Assembly (NCBI RefSeq): GCF_016863495.1
Contig: NZ_BOOZ01000011.1
Span: forward strand, 1-64,000
Reading direction: 5' to 3'
From: Micromonospora andamanensis
Lineage (GTDB): Bacteria; Actinomycetota; Actinomycetes; Mycobacteriales; Micromonosporaceae
Length of the DNA: 64,000 bases
The translations under genes and the position numbers were made by a program. Under the pieces are notes generated by a model that was given only the letters and a program-made list of their open reading frames with translations, ran no database searches and was not told the DNA's origin. Below are positions 28,736 through 36,717 of the stretch, piece after piece (position 1 is the stretch's first letter; the number at the start of each line of letters is the position of its first letter).

Positions 28736-28954
28736 TCAGTCCAGGTCGAACTCGCCGTCCTGAGCGCCCGCGACGAAGGCGTCCCACTCGGCCTGGGTGA
28801 ACACCAGCACCGGGCCGTCCGGCTCGGCGGAGTTGCGCATGCCGATGAGATCGTCGACGAAGGCGACCTCCACGGCGGCCTCCGAGGTGTCGCCTTCGGC
28901 CCGCTGCCAGACCGCCCGGGAGAGGTCGAAGTCACCCTTGGGGTGCGCTGTCAT
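28736..28954 (-). CDS. DUF397 protein
   Basis: 72 aa, acidic. The family ending GPVLVFTQAEWDAFVAGAQDGEFD is clear, and VEVAFVDDLIGMRNSAEP matches the first half. DUF397 genes normally sit beside an XRE-type regulator in actinobacteria, sometimes as toxin-antitoxin-like or developmental pairs; none is nearby here, so this is an orphan. It is divergent from pepN. Confidence 0.85.
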   Translation of the reverse strand: MTAHPKGDFDLSRAVWQRAEGDTSEAAVEVAFVDDLIGMRNSAEPDGPVLVFTQAEWDAFVAGAQDGEFDLD

Positions 28955-29022
28955 GGTCCCGTCCTCCAGTACCAGGGGATATGGGGAAGCCGGTTCGTTC
29001 CCTCATCGGGCAGGATAAGCGG

Positions 29023-31536
29023 ATGCCGAGCCTGAGCCGTGCAGAGGCGACCGCGCGTGGCGCGTCGATCACCGTCGAGTCCTACCAGGTGGACCTCGAC
29101 CTGACCGGGGGCGGCGAGCGCTTCCGCTCCCGCGTCACGATCCGGTTCCGGGCCACCGGCACCGAGACCTTCGCCGAGGTCAAGCCGGCGGAGCTGCGCG
29201 CGGTACGCCTCAACGACACCGAACTGGATCCCGCCTCGCTCGACGACAACCGGCTGCCCCTGACCGGCCTCGCGGCGCAGAACACACTCATCGTCGACGC
29301 CGAGATGGCGTACACGAACACCGGCGAGGGGATGCACCGCTTCGTCGACCCCGCCGACGGTGAGACCTACCTGTACGTGATGTCGTTCCTGGACGACGTG
29401 CAGCGGGTCTTCGCCGCCTTCGACCAGCCGGATCTGAAGGCGCCTGTCACGTTGTCGGTGACCGCGCCGGAGCACTGGACGGTGGCGGCCAACGCGGCAC
29501 TGGCGGCCAACCCGGCGCCGGGCCGCTGGGAGTTCGCCCCCACCCTGCCGATCGCGACGTACTTCTTCACCCTGATCGCCGGTCCCTGGCACGTCCGCCG
29601 GGACACCCACGACGGGATTCCGCTGGGTGTGTACTGCCGGCGCTCACTCGCCGAGCACCTCGACGCGGACGCGGCGGAGATCTTCACCGTCACCAGGCAG
29701 TGCCTTGACCGGTTCCATCAGCTGTTCGACGAGCGCTACCCGTTCGGCAAGTACGACCAGGCGTTCGTGCCCGAGTTCAACGCCGGTGCGATGGAAAATC
29801 CCGGCCTGGTCACCTTCCGCGACGATTACGTGTTCCGCTCGGCGGTCACCGACAGCGAGCGCGAGCTGCGTGCCACCACCATCGCCCACGAGATGGCCCA
29901 CATGTGGTTCGGCGACCTGGTCACCATGCGGTGGTGGGACGATCTGTGGTTGAACGAGTCGTTCGCGGAGTATCTGGGCACCCGGGTCACCGCCGAGGCG
30001 ACCCGGTTCGACCGGGCGTGGACGACGTTCGCGCTGCGCCGCAAGGCGTGGGGATACGCCGCCGACCAGCGCCCTTCCACGCATCCGGTGGCGCCCGAGC
30101 GGGTCACCGATGCCGCCGAGGGGTTGCTCAACTTCGACGGCATCTCGTACGCCAAGGGTGCCAGCGTGCTACGGCAGCTGGTGGCGTGGCTCGGCGACGA
30201 GGCGTTCCTGGCCGGGCTCAACGACCACTTCGCCCGGCACCGCTTCGGTAACGCCAGCCTCGCCGACCTGCTGGAGAGCCTGGCCGCCAGCAGCGGGCGG
30301 GAGCTGACCGACTGGGCGGAGTCCTGGTTGCGGACCGCGCAGGTCAACACGCTGCGGGCCGAGGTGGGGGTGGACGCCGCCGGCCGGTACCGCGAGGTCG
30401 TGATCGCTCAGACCGCGCCGCCGACGCACCCGGTGCTGCGCCCGCACCGCATCGGCGTGGGCCGGTACTCCGTGGACGGCACCGCCGAGCGGGTCGAGGT
30501 CGACCTCGACCCGAAGACCGACGACGGACGTACCCGGCTCGTCGGGTTGGTCGGCGAACCTGCGGCGGCGGTCCTGCTGCCCAACGACGGCGACCTGACC
30601 TTCGCGAAGATCCGCCTCGATCCCGCCTCGGTGGACGCGGTGCCGCTGCTGCTGCCCCGGCTCGCCGACCCGCTGGCCCGCGCCCTGCTCTGGGGAGCGG
30701 CGTTGGACGCGGCGACCGACGGCGAACGGCCGGTCAGCGGCCTGGTCGACCTGATCGTCGCGGCGTTGCCCGCCGAGACGGAAGTGATCATCGTGGAGGA
30801 TGTGCTGGCGATGAGCCGGGCGCTCATCGACCGTTACCTCGACCCGCTGGCGCGACTGTCCGCGCTGGCCCGGGTCGCCGAGTCCTGCCGGCGGTTGCTC
30901 GACGGCGCCGCACCGGGGGAGTCGTTGCAGTTGGCCGCCGCGCGCGGGCTGATCGCCGCGAGCACCGACGCCGAGTTGCTCACCGGCTGGCTCGCCGGCC
31001 GGGCCGTACCCGCCGGGCTGGCGGTGGACACCGAACTGCGGTGGGCGCTGCTCGGTCGACTTGTGGTGATCGGTGCCGCCGGCGCGGCCGAGATCGCGGC
31101 CGAGGCGGCGGCCGACCCGAGCGCCACAGGTGCCGAGCGGGCTGCGCGGTGTCGGGCCGCCCTGCCCGAACCCGCCGCAAAGCAGGCCGCGTGGGAGATC
31201 ATCGTGTCGAACACGGAGTTGTCGAACCGGCTGGTCGAGGCGACGGCGGAGGGCTTCTGGCAGCCTGAGCAGGCGGAACTGACAAGCGCCTACGTCGCCA
31301 GATACTTCGCCGACATGCCGGCCGCCGCGCGGCTGCGTACGCCCTGGGTGGCGGACGAGGTCGCCAAGCTGGCCTTCCCCCGCCACGCGGTGTCCCAGCC
31401 GACCCGGGAGGCGGCCGCGGCGCTGCTGGCCCGCGACGACCTCACGCCGGGGCTGCGTCGGGTGGTCACCGATGCCGACGACGACCTGCGCCGGGCTCTG
31501 GTGGCGCGCACGGCGGTGGCGGCCACCACCGCCTGA
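29023..31536 (+). CDS. pepN: aminopeptidase N (M1 family)
   Basis: Zinc metallopeptidase removing N-terminal residues from peptides; 837 aa. GAMEN exopeptidase motif at 255-259, zinc site HEMAH at 289-293 with the downstream Glu in LWLNESFAEYLG. C-terminal ERAP1-like helical region present. No signal peptide, so cytoplasmic. ATG 29023 (MPSLSRAEA) has AGGA about 8 nt upstream; the in-frame ATG at 28981 has less support. Monocistronic with a terminator. Confidence 0.95.
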   Translation: MPSLSRAEATARGASITVESYQVDLDLTGGGERFRSRVTIRFRATGTETFAEVKPAELRAVRLNDTELDPASLDDNRLPLTGLAAQNTLIVDAEMAYTNTGEGMHRFVDPADGETYLYVMSFLDDVQRVFAAFDQPDLKAPVTLSVTAPEHWTVAANAALAANPAPGRWEFAPTLPIATYFFTLIAGPWHVRRDTHDGIPLGVYCRRSLAEHLDADAAEIFTVTRQCLDRFHQLFDERYPFGKYDQAFVPEFNAGAMENPGLVTFRDDYVFRSAVTDSERELRATTIAHEMAHMWFGDLVTMRWWDDLWLNESFAEYLGTRVTAEATRFDRAWTTFALRRKAWGYAADQRPSTHPVAPERVTDAAEGLLNFDGISYAKGASVLRQLVAWLGDEAFLAGLNDHFARHRFGNASLADLLESLAASSGRELTDWAESWLRTAQVNTLRAEVGVDAAGRYREVVIAQTAPPTHPVLRPHRIGVGRYSVDGTAERVEVDLDPKTDDGRTRLVGLVGEPAAAVLLPNDGDLTFAKIRLDPASVDAVPLLLPRLADPLARALLWGAALDAATDGERPVSGLVDLIVAALPAETEVIIVEDVLAMSRALIDRYLDPLARLSALARVAESCRRLLDGAAPGESLQLAAARGLIAASTDAELLTGWLAGRAVPAGLAVDTELRWALLGRLVVIGAAGAAEIAAEAAADPSATGAERAARCRAALPEPAAKQAAWEIIVSNTELSNRLVEATAEGFWQPEQAELTSAYVARYFADMPAAARLRTPWVADEVAKLAFPRHAVSQPTREAAAALLARDDLTPGLRRVVTDADDDLRRALVARTAVAATTA

Positions 31537-31551
31537 CCTGCGCTGGCGTCG

Positions 31552-31587
31552 CGGCTCCGCGGCGCCAGCCAGATTTTCTCGGTATCC
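31552..31587 (+). terminator. intrinsic terminator after pepN
   Basis: GCTGGCGTCGCGG (31552-31564) pairs with CCGCGGCGCCAGC (31567-31579) with one G-T pair, followed by AGATTTTC. Confidence 0.65.
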
Positions 31588-31599
31588 CGGCATAGTGAC

Positions 31600-31639
31600 G
31601 CCTCCCTCGTGGCGTGTAGATGGGTGACACGAGGGAGGC
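31600..31639 (+). promoter_or_regulatory. 12-bp inverted repeat covering the sigma-gene ribosome binding site
   Basis: GCCTCCCTCGTG at 31600-31611 and CACGAGGGAGGC at 31628-31639 are perfect complements with a 16-nt loop. The right arm is itself the GAGGGAGG ribosome binding site of the sigma gene starting at 31645. In RNA the site would be hidden; in DNA it could be an operator. Confidence 0.7.
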
Positions 31640-31644
31640 AGCGC

Positions 31645-32163
31645 ATGGACCGCGCGGCAGAGCGGGAGTTCCGGGAGTATGTCGCGGCACGGCAGGGAGC
31701 ACTCTTCCGTACCGCGATGCTGCTCACCGGCCACCGGCAGGACGCCGAGGATCTACTACAGACGGCGTTGGCGAAGCTGGCCACCCGGTGGATGTCGTTG
31801 CGTGGCTCCGGCTCACCCGACGCCTACCTGCGCAGGATCCTCTACCACCAGCAGGTGAGCGTGTGGCGCCGGCTGCGACACCGGCGCGAGCGGTCGTACG
31901 CCGAGCCACCGGAACCGGCAGTTCAGGTCGCCGATCCGGCCGCTGACACCGCGTTGCGGCTGGCGCTGGCCGAGGCGCTGAGGGGGCTCACTCCCCGCCA
32001 GCGCGCGGTCATCGTGCTGCGCTACTACGAGGATCTGCCGGAAGCCGAGATCGCCGCGATCCTGTCCTGCTCGGTGGGTACGGTGCGCAGCCAGACGCAT
32101 CGCACCCTGGCCCGCCTTCGTGTCTCCTGTCCCGAGCTTTCGCTGACCATGGAGATGAAATGA
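31645..32163 (+). CDS. SigE-family ECF RNA polymerase sigma factor
   Basis: 172 aa. Region 2 about residues 8-75 (EYVAARQGALFRTAMLLTGHRQDAEDLLQTALAKLA) and region 4 about 105-160 (LTPRQRAVIVLRYYEDLPEAEIA ... GTVRSQTHRTLARL), the SigE-type group common in Streptomyces and Micromonospora. ATG 31645 has GAGGGAGG 6 nt upstream inside an inverted repeat. Its stop overlaps the next gene (ATGA), so the sigma factor and its membrane partner are made together. Confidence 0.9.
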   Translation: MDRAAEREFREYVAARQGALFRTAMLLTGHRQDAEDLLQTALAKLATRWMSLRGSGSPDAYLRRILYHQQVSVWRRLRHRRERSYAEPPEPAVQVADPAADTALRLALAEALRGLTPRQRAVIVLRYYEDLPEAEIAAILSCSVGTVRSQTHRTLARLRVSCPELSLTMEMK

Positions 32164-32990
32164 CACACGACATCGAGAACAAGCTCGGCCGGGGGCTACG
32201 CGAGCTGGCGGACGTGCCGGTACCGTCGGGTCTCGCCGACGGCGCGTTGACCCGCGCCCGGTGGGTCCGCCGGGCACACGCCGTGACGGGTGGGCTGGCG
32301 GCCGTGGCCGCGACCGGTGCCATCGCCACGCCGTTCCTGCTGTGGTCGAGCGGCGGATCCGAGCCCGCTCAGTTCGGCGCGCCCCCGCCGCCCCCGGTGA
32401 CGGCGTCAGCGCTGGCACCGACGGCGACGCCCGGCGCGGTCGGATCGGCGGATCAGGACGGCTGCGTCGAGGCAACTGCGATCACCGGCGGGGTCAAGCA
32501 GGTCGCTCCCGGCAACTGGCCCAAGTACGTGCGCATCGCGATGGACCGGCTGCCCGAGGGCAAGAACTGGGTGATGCAGTCGGGTTACGGCCCGTGCCAG
32601 CCGAGCGAGCGGGACACGCCAAACGCCTACTCGGTGATCAATCTCGGCCCCAGCCGTGAGGACGGTGGACACCTCACGCTGTACCTCGCTGACCGGAGGC
32701 ACCACCAACTGCCGCGCAACTGCGCGGAGGTCGAGGCGGAGGCCGCGCAGCAGGGCGCTGACGGCGAACCCCGCGGCGAGGTGGTCGAGTGCACGGAGGG
32801 CACCGCCAGCAGGCCGCTCTTCTACGCGATCGACACCAGCTACGGCGAGCTCCACGCGGCTGCGGTGTGGGCCGACGGTCGGGCGGTGTGGATGGAGTCG
32901 ATCCCCAACGAGGGTGCGCCGCTGCCGCTCGACCTGGACGGCCTGCGCACGGTCGTGACGGACCGGGAACTGGTCGACCAGCTCGGTTGA
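32160..32990 (+). CDS. membrane-anchored partner of SigE-family sigma factor (putative anti-sigma factor)
   Basis: 276 aa. A 45-residue cytoplasmic segment ([20 protein letters not shown]) ends in ARWVRRAH, then one membrane helix ([20 protein letters not shown]), a Pro/Ala-rich linker and a 190-residue extracellular domain with four or five cysteines ([32 protein letters not shown]). The short N-terminus would be the sigma-binding part, but the HxxxCxxC zinc motif of classical anti-sigma factors is absent. Role is inferred from coupling to the sigma gene. Confidence 0.7.
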   Translation: MTHDIENKLGRGLRELADVPVPSGLADGALTRARWVRRAHAVTGGLAAVAATGAIATPFLLWSSGGSEPAQFGAPPPPPVTASALAPTATPGAVGSADQDGCVEATAITGGVKQVAPGNWPKYVRIAMDRLPEGKNWVMQSGYGPCQPSERDTPNAYSVINLGPSREDGGHLTLYLADRRHHQLPRNCAEVEAEAAQQGADGEPRGEVVECTEGTASRPLFYAIDTSYGELHAAAVWADGRAVWMESIPNEGAPLPLDLDGLRTVVTDRELVDQLG

Positions 32991-33036
32991 GCCGGGGTGC
33001 GGTCAGGTGTGCCCGCCCGGTCGACTGGCCAGGCTC

Positions 33037-33042
33037 TACGAT
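33037..33042 (+). promoter_or_regulatory. -10 hexamer of nadD
   Basis: TACGAT followed by 6 nt and the GTG start; leaderless arrangement. Confidence 0.5.
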
Positions 33043-33048
33043 CATCGG

Positions 33049-33645
33049 GTGGAGGAAGACATCCGGCGGATCGGGATCATGGGCGGGACGTTCGATCCGA
33101 TCCATCATGGGCACCTCGTGGCCGCGAGCGAGGTGGCGGACCGGTTCGGCCTCGACGAAGTGATATTCGTGCCGACAGGGCAGCCGTGGCAGAAGGCCGA
33201 CGTGCCGGTCAGCTCGGCCGAGGACCGATACCTGATGACCGTGATCGCCACGGCCTCCAATCCCCGGTTCCAGGTCAGCCGGGTCGACATCGACCGGGGC
33301 GGGCCCACCTACACCGTCGACACCCTGCGCGACCTGCGCTCCCGGTACGGGACGAAGGCGCAGTTGTTCTTCATCACCGGCGCGGACGCCCTGGAACGGA
33401 TCCTGAGCTGGAAGGACCTCGACGAGATCTTCGAGCTGGCCCACTTCATCGGGGTCACCCGGCCGGGCTTCGAGCTGACCGCCGCGCACCTGCCCGCTGA
33501 CACGGTAAGCCTGGTGCAGGTGCCGGCGATGGCCATCTCGTCCACCGACTGCCGGGCACGGGTCGCCCGGGGCGAGCCGGTCTGGTATCTGGTGCCTGAC
33601 GGTGTGGTGCAGTACATCGCGAAAAGGCGTCTCTACCGGGAGTGA
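33049..33645 (+). CDS. nadD: nicotinate-nucleotide adenylyltransferase
   Basis: Makes deamido-NAD from nicotinate mononucleotide and ATP (NAD synthesis, cytoplasm). 198 aa. Nucleotidyltransferase signature [10 protein letters not shown] at 13-22 and the C-terminal [10 protein letters not shown]. The GTG start at 33049 is set by the -10 hexamer; the in-frame upstream codons are not conserved. Followed after about 100 bp by rsfS, the usual partner; a weak 8-bp inverted repeat (33646-33653 and 33669-33676) lies between. Confidence 0.95.
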   Translation: MEEDIRRIGIMGGTFDPIHHGHLVAASEVADRFGLDEVIFVPTGQPWQKADVPVSSAEDRYLMTVIATASNPRFQVSRVDIDRGGPTYTVDTLRDLRSRYGTKAQLFFITGADALERILSWKDLDEIFELAHFIGVTRPGFELTAAHLPADTVSLVQVPAMAISSTDCRARVARGEPVWYLVPDGVVQYIAKRRLYRE

Positions 33646-33744
33646 TTCAGCCGTTTCATCCCTCTTTCCGGCTGAAACTGACGAGTCGTGAATCCGGGCC
33701 GTGTGAGAGGCTGGAAGCATCGCACGGTTGATCGAAGGAGAACG

Positions 33745-34149
33745 GTGACAGTTTCTGAACGCGCCCACGAGCTGGCGATCGTCGCCGCCCAGGCCGCGGC
33801 CGACAAGAAGGCTCAGGACATCGTCATCATCGACGTGGGTGACCAGCTCGCCATCACCGACGCGTTCCTGCTCGCCGCGGCCCCGAACGAGCGCCAGGTG
33901 CTGGCCATCGTCGACGCCATCGAGGAGGCGTTGCTCGACCTGCCGGAGAAGGCGAAGCCGGTGCGGCGTGAGGGCGAGCGCGGCGGCCGCTGGGTGCTGC
34001 TCGACTACGTCGATCTCGTGGTGCACGTGCAGCACACCGAGGAGCGCGAGTTCTACGCCCTGGACCGGCTCTGGAAGGACTGCCCGACGATCCCGTTCGT
34101 CGACCGGGATCTCGCCAGTGCCGAGGCCTCCGCCGGATCGGGCGAGTGA
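33745..34149 (+). CDS. rsfS: ribosome silencing factor RsfS
   Basis: 134 aa, Iojap/YbeB family. Binds L14 on the 50S subunit and blocks subunit joining when nutrients are short. Core: ADKKAQDIVIIDVGDQLAITDAF and VLLDYVDLVVHVQHTEEREFY followed by LERLW-like LDRLWKD. The GTG start at 33745 has AAGGAG 5 nt upstream. Stop overlaps the next gene by 4 bp (GTGA). Confidence 0.95.
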   Translation: MTVSERAHELAIVAAQAAADKKAQDIVIIDVGDQLAITDAFLLAAAPNERQVLAIVDAIEEALLDLPEKAKPVRREGERGGRWVLLDYVDLVVHVQHTEEREFYALDRLWKDCPTIPFVDRDLASAEASAGSGE

Positions 34150-34811
34150 CCAGGCTGATCATCTGGCGGCACGGCAACACCGACTGGAACGCCGCCAGCC
34201 GGGTGCAGGGGCAGACCGACGTACCGCTGAACGACCTCGGCCGGGAACAGGCCCGCGCCGCCGCGCCGCTGCTGGCCGCGCTCCGCCCGGACGCCCTGGT
34301 CGCCAGCGATCTGAGCCGCGCTGCGGAGACCGCCGACGCGCTGTCCGCGCTGACCGGCCTGCCGGTACGCTCCGACGCCCGGCTCCGGGAGCGGCACTTC
34401 GGCAACTGGCAGGGGATGTTCCTCACCGAGGTGGCCGAAGGGTTCCCCGACGAGTACGCCCGCTGGCGGGCCGGCGACCCCGACCCGGGAGCGGACATCG
34501 AACCGCTCGACGAGTTGGCCAAGCGCATCGGCACCGCCCTGCAGGAGGCCGCCGAGGAGGTGCCGGGCGGCACTGTCGTGGTGGCCACCCACGGTGCCGC
34601 GGCCCGTCAAGGCTGCGGCCACCTGCTCGGCTGGGAGCACCACGTGCTGCGTACCGTCGGCTCCCTGCGCAACTGCCACTGGACGGAGCTGCGCCACGAC
34701 GTCGAGCGTGGCTGGCACCTGCGGGCCCACAACGTCGGGCCGATGGAGCTCCCCGCCACCCCGACCGGCACCGTCGCGGCCGTCACCTCGGTCTCCGCCG
34801 AGGCGGTCTGA
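34146..34811 (+). CDS. histidine phosphatase (phosphoglycerate-mutase-like)
   Basis: 221 aa. Catalytic RHG motif in LIIWRHGNTDWN, second histidine in VVVATHGAAAR, and the intermediate SDLSRAAETADAL. In mycobacteria the homologue at this position is a glucosyl-3-phosphoglycerate phosphatase; that assignment is possible but not provable here. Translationally coupled to rsfS. Confidence 0.88.
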   Translation: MTRLIIWRHGNTDWNAASRVQGQTDVPLNDLGREQARAAAPLLAALRPDALVASDLSRAAETADALSALTGLPVRSDARLRERHFGNWQGMFLTEVAEGFPDEYARWRAGDPDPGADIEPLDELAKRIGTALQEAAEEVPGGTVVVATHGAAARQGCGHLLGWEHHVLRTVGSLRNCHWTELRHDVERGWHLRAHNVGPMELPATPTGTVAAVTSVSAEAV

Positions 34812-34845
34812 GGACGCGGTCGGGCGGTCGTCCAGCTTGATCCGC

Positions 34846-34851
34846 TACGGT
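34846..34851 (+). promoter_or_regulatory. -10 hexamer of degV-like gene
   Basis: TACGGT, 6 nt, then ATG 34858; no ribosome binding site. Confidence 0.45.
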
Positions 34852-34857
34852 GCCCGC

Positions 34858-35718
34858 ATGCCAGTCGCGGTCGTCACCGACTCCACTGCCTACCTGCCAC
34901 CCGAGCTGCTGCGGGAGCACCCGCTGACCGTGGTACCGCTGACCGTGGTGCTGGCCGGGGTGGAAGGGCTGGAGGGCGTCGAGACCTTACCGGCGGACGC
35001 CACTCGGGCGTTGCGGGCGCGGCGGGTCTCGGTGAGCACCTCCCGTCCCTCGCCGGAACAGTTCGGCCGGACGTACCGGGAGCTGCTGGCGGCCGGGGCG
35101 GAGGGCGTCGTCTCGGTGCACCTGTCGGCCGGGCTCTCCGGCACGGTGGAGGCCGCCGAACTGGCCGCCGCCGAACTGGGCGACCGGGTCAGCGTGGTCG
35201 ACAGCCGCTCCTGCGGAATGGGTCTCGGTTTCCCGGTGATCGCGGCGGCCCGGGCCGCCGCGCACGGCGCCGACCTGGCCGGGGTACGCGCTGCGGCAGT
35301 GGCCGCCGTCGGCCGCACCAGCATCCACTTCTACGTGGACACGCTGGAGTTCCTCCGTCGGGGCGGGCGGATCAACGCGGCGGAGGCGTTGCTCGGTACC
35401 GCGCTGTCGGTCAAGCCGATCCTGCACATGCCCGAGGGGCACATCGTGCTGCGGGACAAGGTCCGCACCGCCAGCCGGGGCATGGCACGCCTGGTCGACC
35501 TCACCGTCGAGGCGGCCGGCGACGGACCTGTGGACCTGGCCGTACACCATCTTGACGCACCGCAGCGGGCCGGGGAACTCGTCGGCACGCTTACCGACCG
35601 GCTCGGCGACCGGCTGCGCGACGTGTACGTCTCCGAGGCTGGTGCCGCCGTCGCCGTGCACGTCGGACCCGGCCTCGCCTGTGTGGTGATCCACCGCCGG
35701 CCGGACGCCGCCGCCTGA
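34858..35718 (+). CDS. DegV-family fatty-acid-binding protein
   Basis: 286 aa. Opens VAVVTDSTAYLPPEL and contains VSTSRPSPEQF (the serine-rich lipid-binding loop), VHLSAGLSGTVEAA and FYVDTLEFLRRGGRI, all typical. Family members bind a fatty acid and, in firmicutes, deliver it to fatty-acid kinase; no kinase gene (fakA) is visible here. Sequence before ATG 34858 in the same frame belongs to the upstream gene. Confidence 0.93.
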   Translation: MPVAVVTDSTAYLPPELLREHPLTVVPLTVVLAGVEGLEGVETLPADATRALRARRVSVSTSRPSPEQFGRTYRELLAAGAEGVVSVHLSAGLSGTVEAAELAAAELGDRVSVVDSRSCGMGLGFPVIAAARAAAHGADLAGVRAAAVAAVGRTSIHFYVDTLEFLRRGGRINAAEALLGTALSVKPILHMPEGHIVLRDKVRTASRGMARLVDLTVEAAGDGPVDLAVHHLDAPQRAGELVGTLTDRLGDRLRDVYVSEAGAAVAVHVGPGLACVVIHRRPDAAA

Positions 35719-35797
35719 CCTGCGCCTGATCCGCGCAGCCGCCCGGGGGTAATGGCGGGGGTGGGCGAGGATTGGTCGCGGATCCCGAGTTGGGGAG

Positions 35798-36580
35798 GTG
35801 GGGCGGGTGTCCTGTGTGGTGACCGGTGGTGGCCGTGGCGTCGGCCGGGGCATCGTGGAGAGGTTGCTCGCCGACGGCCGGACGGTGGTGGTGATCGAAC
35901 GCGATCCGGAGGCGCTGTCCTGGGTGGCGGGGCACGACCGGGCCGACCAGCTCGCGGCGGTGGTCGGTGACGCCGGTGACGAGGGCGTCGCCGGCCGCGC
36001 CGCCGACCTGGCCGAGCGCGCCCAGCCACTCACCGGCTGGGTGAACAACGCGGCGGTCTTCCGCGACGCCTCGGTACACGACGCGCCGGTCGGCGAGGTC
36101 GTCGACCTGATCACCCGCAACCTGCGCCCCGTCGTGGTCGGCGCGGCCATCGCGGTACGCCGCTTCCTCGCCGCCGGCACCGCAGGCGCCGTGGTGAACG
36201 TCTCGTCGCATCAGGCGAGCCGGCCGGTCCCGGGCTGCCTGCCGTACGCCACGGCCAAGGCGGCGGTGGAAGGGCTGACCCGGGCGCTGGCCGTCGAGTA
36301 CGGCAGGCACGGCATCCGGGCCAACACGGTCGCTCTCGGTTCGGTGGTCACCGAACGCCACGAGGCGTTGCTGGCCGGGACGGAACCGGAGCGGGCGCGG
36401 CGGATCGAGGCGGACCTGAACCGGCTGCACCCGGTGGGCCGGATCGGGCAGCCGCAGGACGTGGCGGAGGCGGTCGCGTACCTGCTCTCGCCGACGGCCG
36501 GTTTCGTCAACGGGGTGACCCTGCCGGTCGACGGCGGGCGCGCCGTCCTCGGTCTGGACCCGGAGAGCCGCCCGGACTGA
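35798..36580 (+). CDS. short-chain dehydrogenase/reductase
   Basis: 260 aa, classical SDR. NAD(P)-binding TGGGRGVG near the N-terminus, WVNNAAVF, catalytic serine in VNVSSH and YATAK with the Tyr-Lys pair, ending in the PVDGG motif of the family. Substrate unknown. The GTG at 35798 overlaps its own GGGGAGG; the in-frame GTG at 35807 would have a better placed site and may be the true start. Monocistronic. Confidence 0.9.
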   Translation: MGRVSCVVTGGGRGVGRGIVERLLADGRTVVVIERDPEALSWVAGHDRADQLAAVVGDAGDEGVAGRAADLAERAQPLTGWVNNAAVFRDASVHDAPVGEVVDLITRNLRPVVVGAAIAVRRFLAAGTAGAVVNVSSHQASRPVPGCLPYATAKAAVEGLTRALAVEYGRHGIRANTVALGSVVTERHEALLAGTEPERARRIEADLNRLHPVGRIGQPQDVAEAVAYLLSPTAGFVNGVTLPVDGGRAVLGLDPESRPD

Positions 36581-36627
36581 AATCGTGCCGCTTCGGCGTT
36601 GCCGAGGTCATAGCAGAACCGGTGCAT

Positions 36628-36678
36628 GATCAGGGCGTTGTCCACAGAGCCCTGCCCTGTCCACAGTCCTGCCTGATC
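36628..36678 (+). promoter_or_regulatory. two DnaA-box-like sites inside an imperfect inverted repeat
   Basis: TTGTCCACA at 36638-36646 matches the actinobacterial DnaA box; CTGTCCACA at 36657-36665 differs by one base. They are on the same strand 19 bp apart. Around them GATCAGG (36628-36634) and CCTGATC (36672-36678) are complementary, and CAGGGC/GCCCTG flank the first box. The site ends 27 bp before the comEA -10 hexamer. Confidence 0.6.
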
Positions 36679-36705
36679 GTCGCGCCTGCCAGTGCCGCGC
36701 CGCTC

Positions 36706-36711
36706 TAGCCT
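36706..36711 (+). promoter_or_regulatory. -10 hexamer of comEA-comEC
   Basis: TAGCCT, then 6 nt, then GTG 36718; leaderless arrangement. Confidence 0.45.
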
Positions 36712-36717
36712 CGCGCC

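Noticed and set aside
33646..33676. Hairpin between nadD and rsfS as terminator
   Set aside because: Only 8 bp with a 15-nt loop and no T-run; nadD and rsfS are often cotranscribed.
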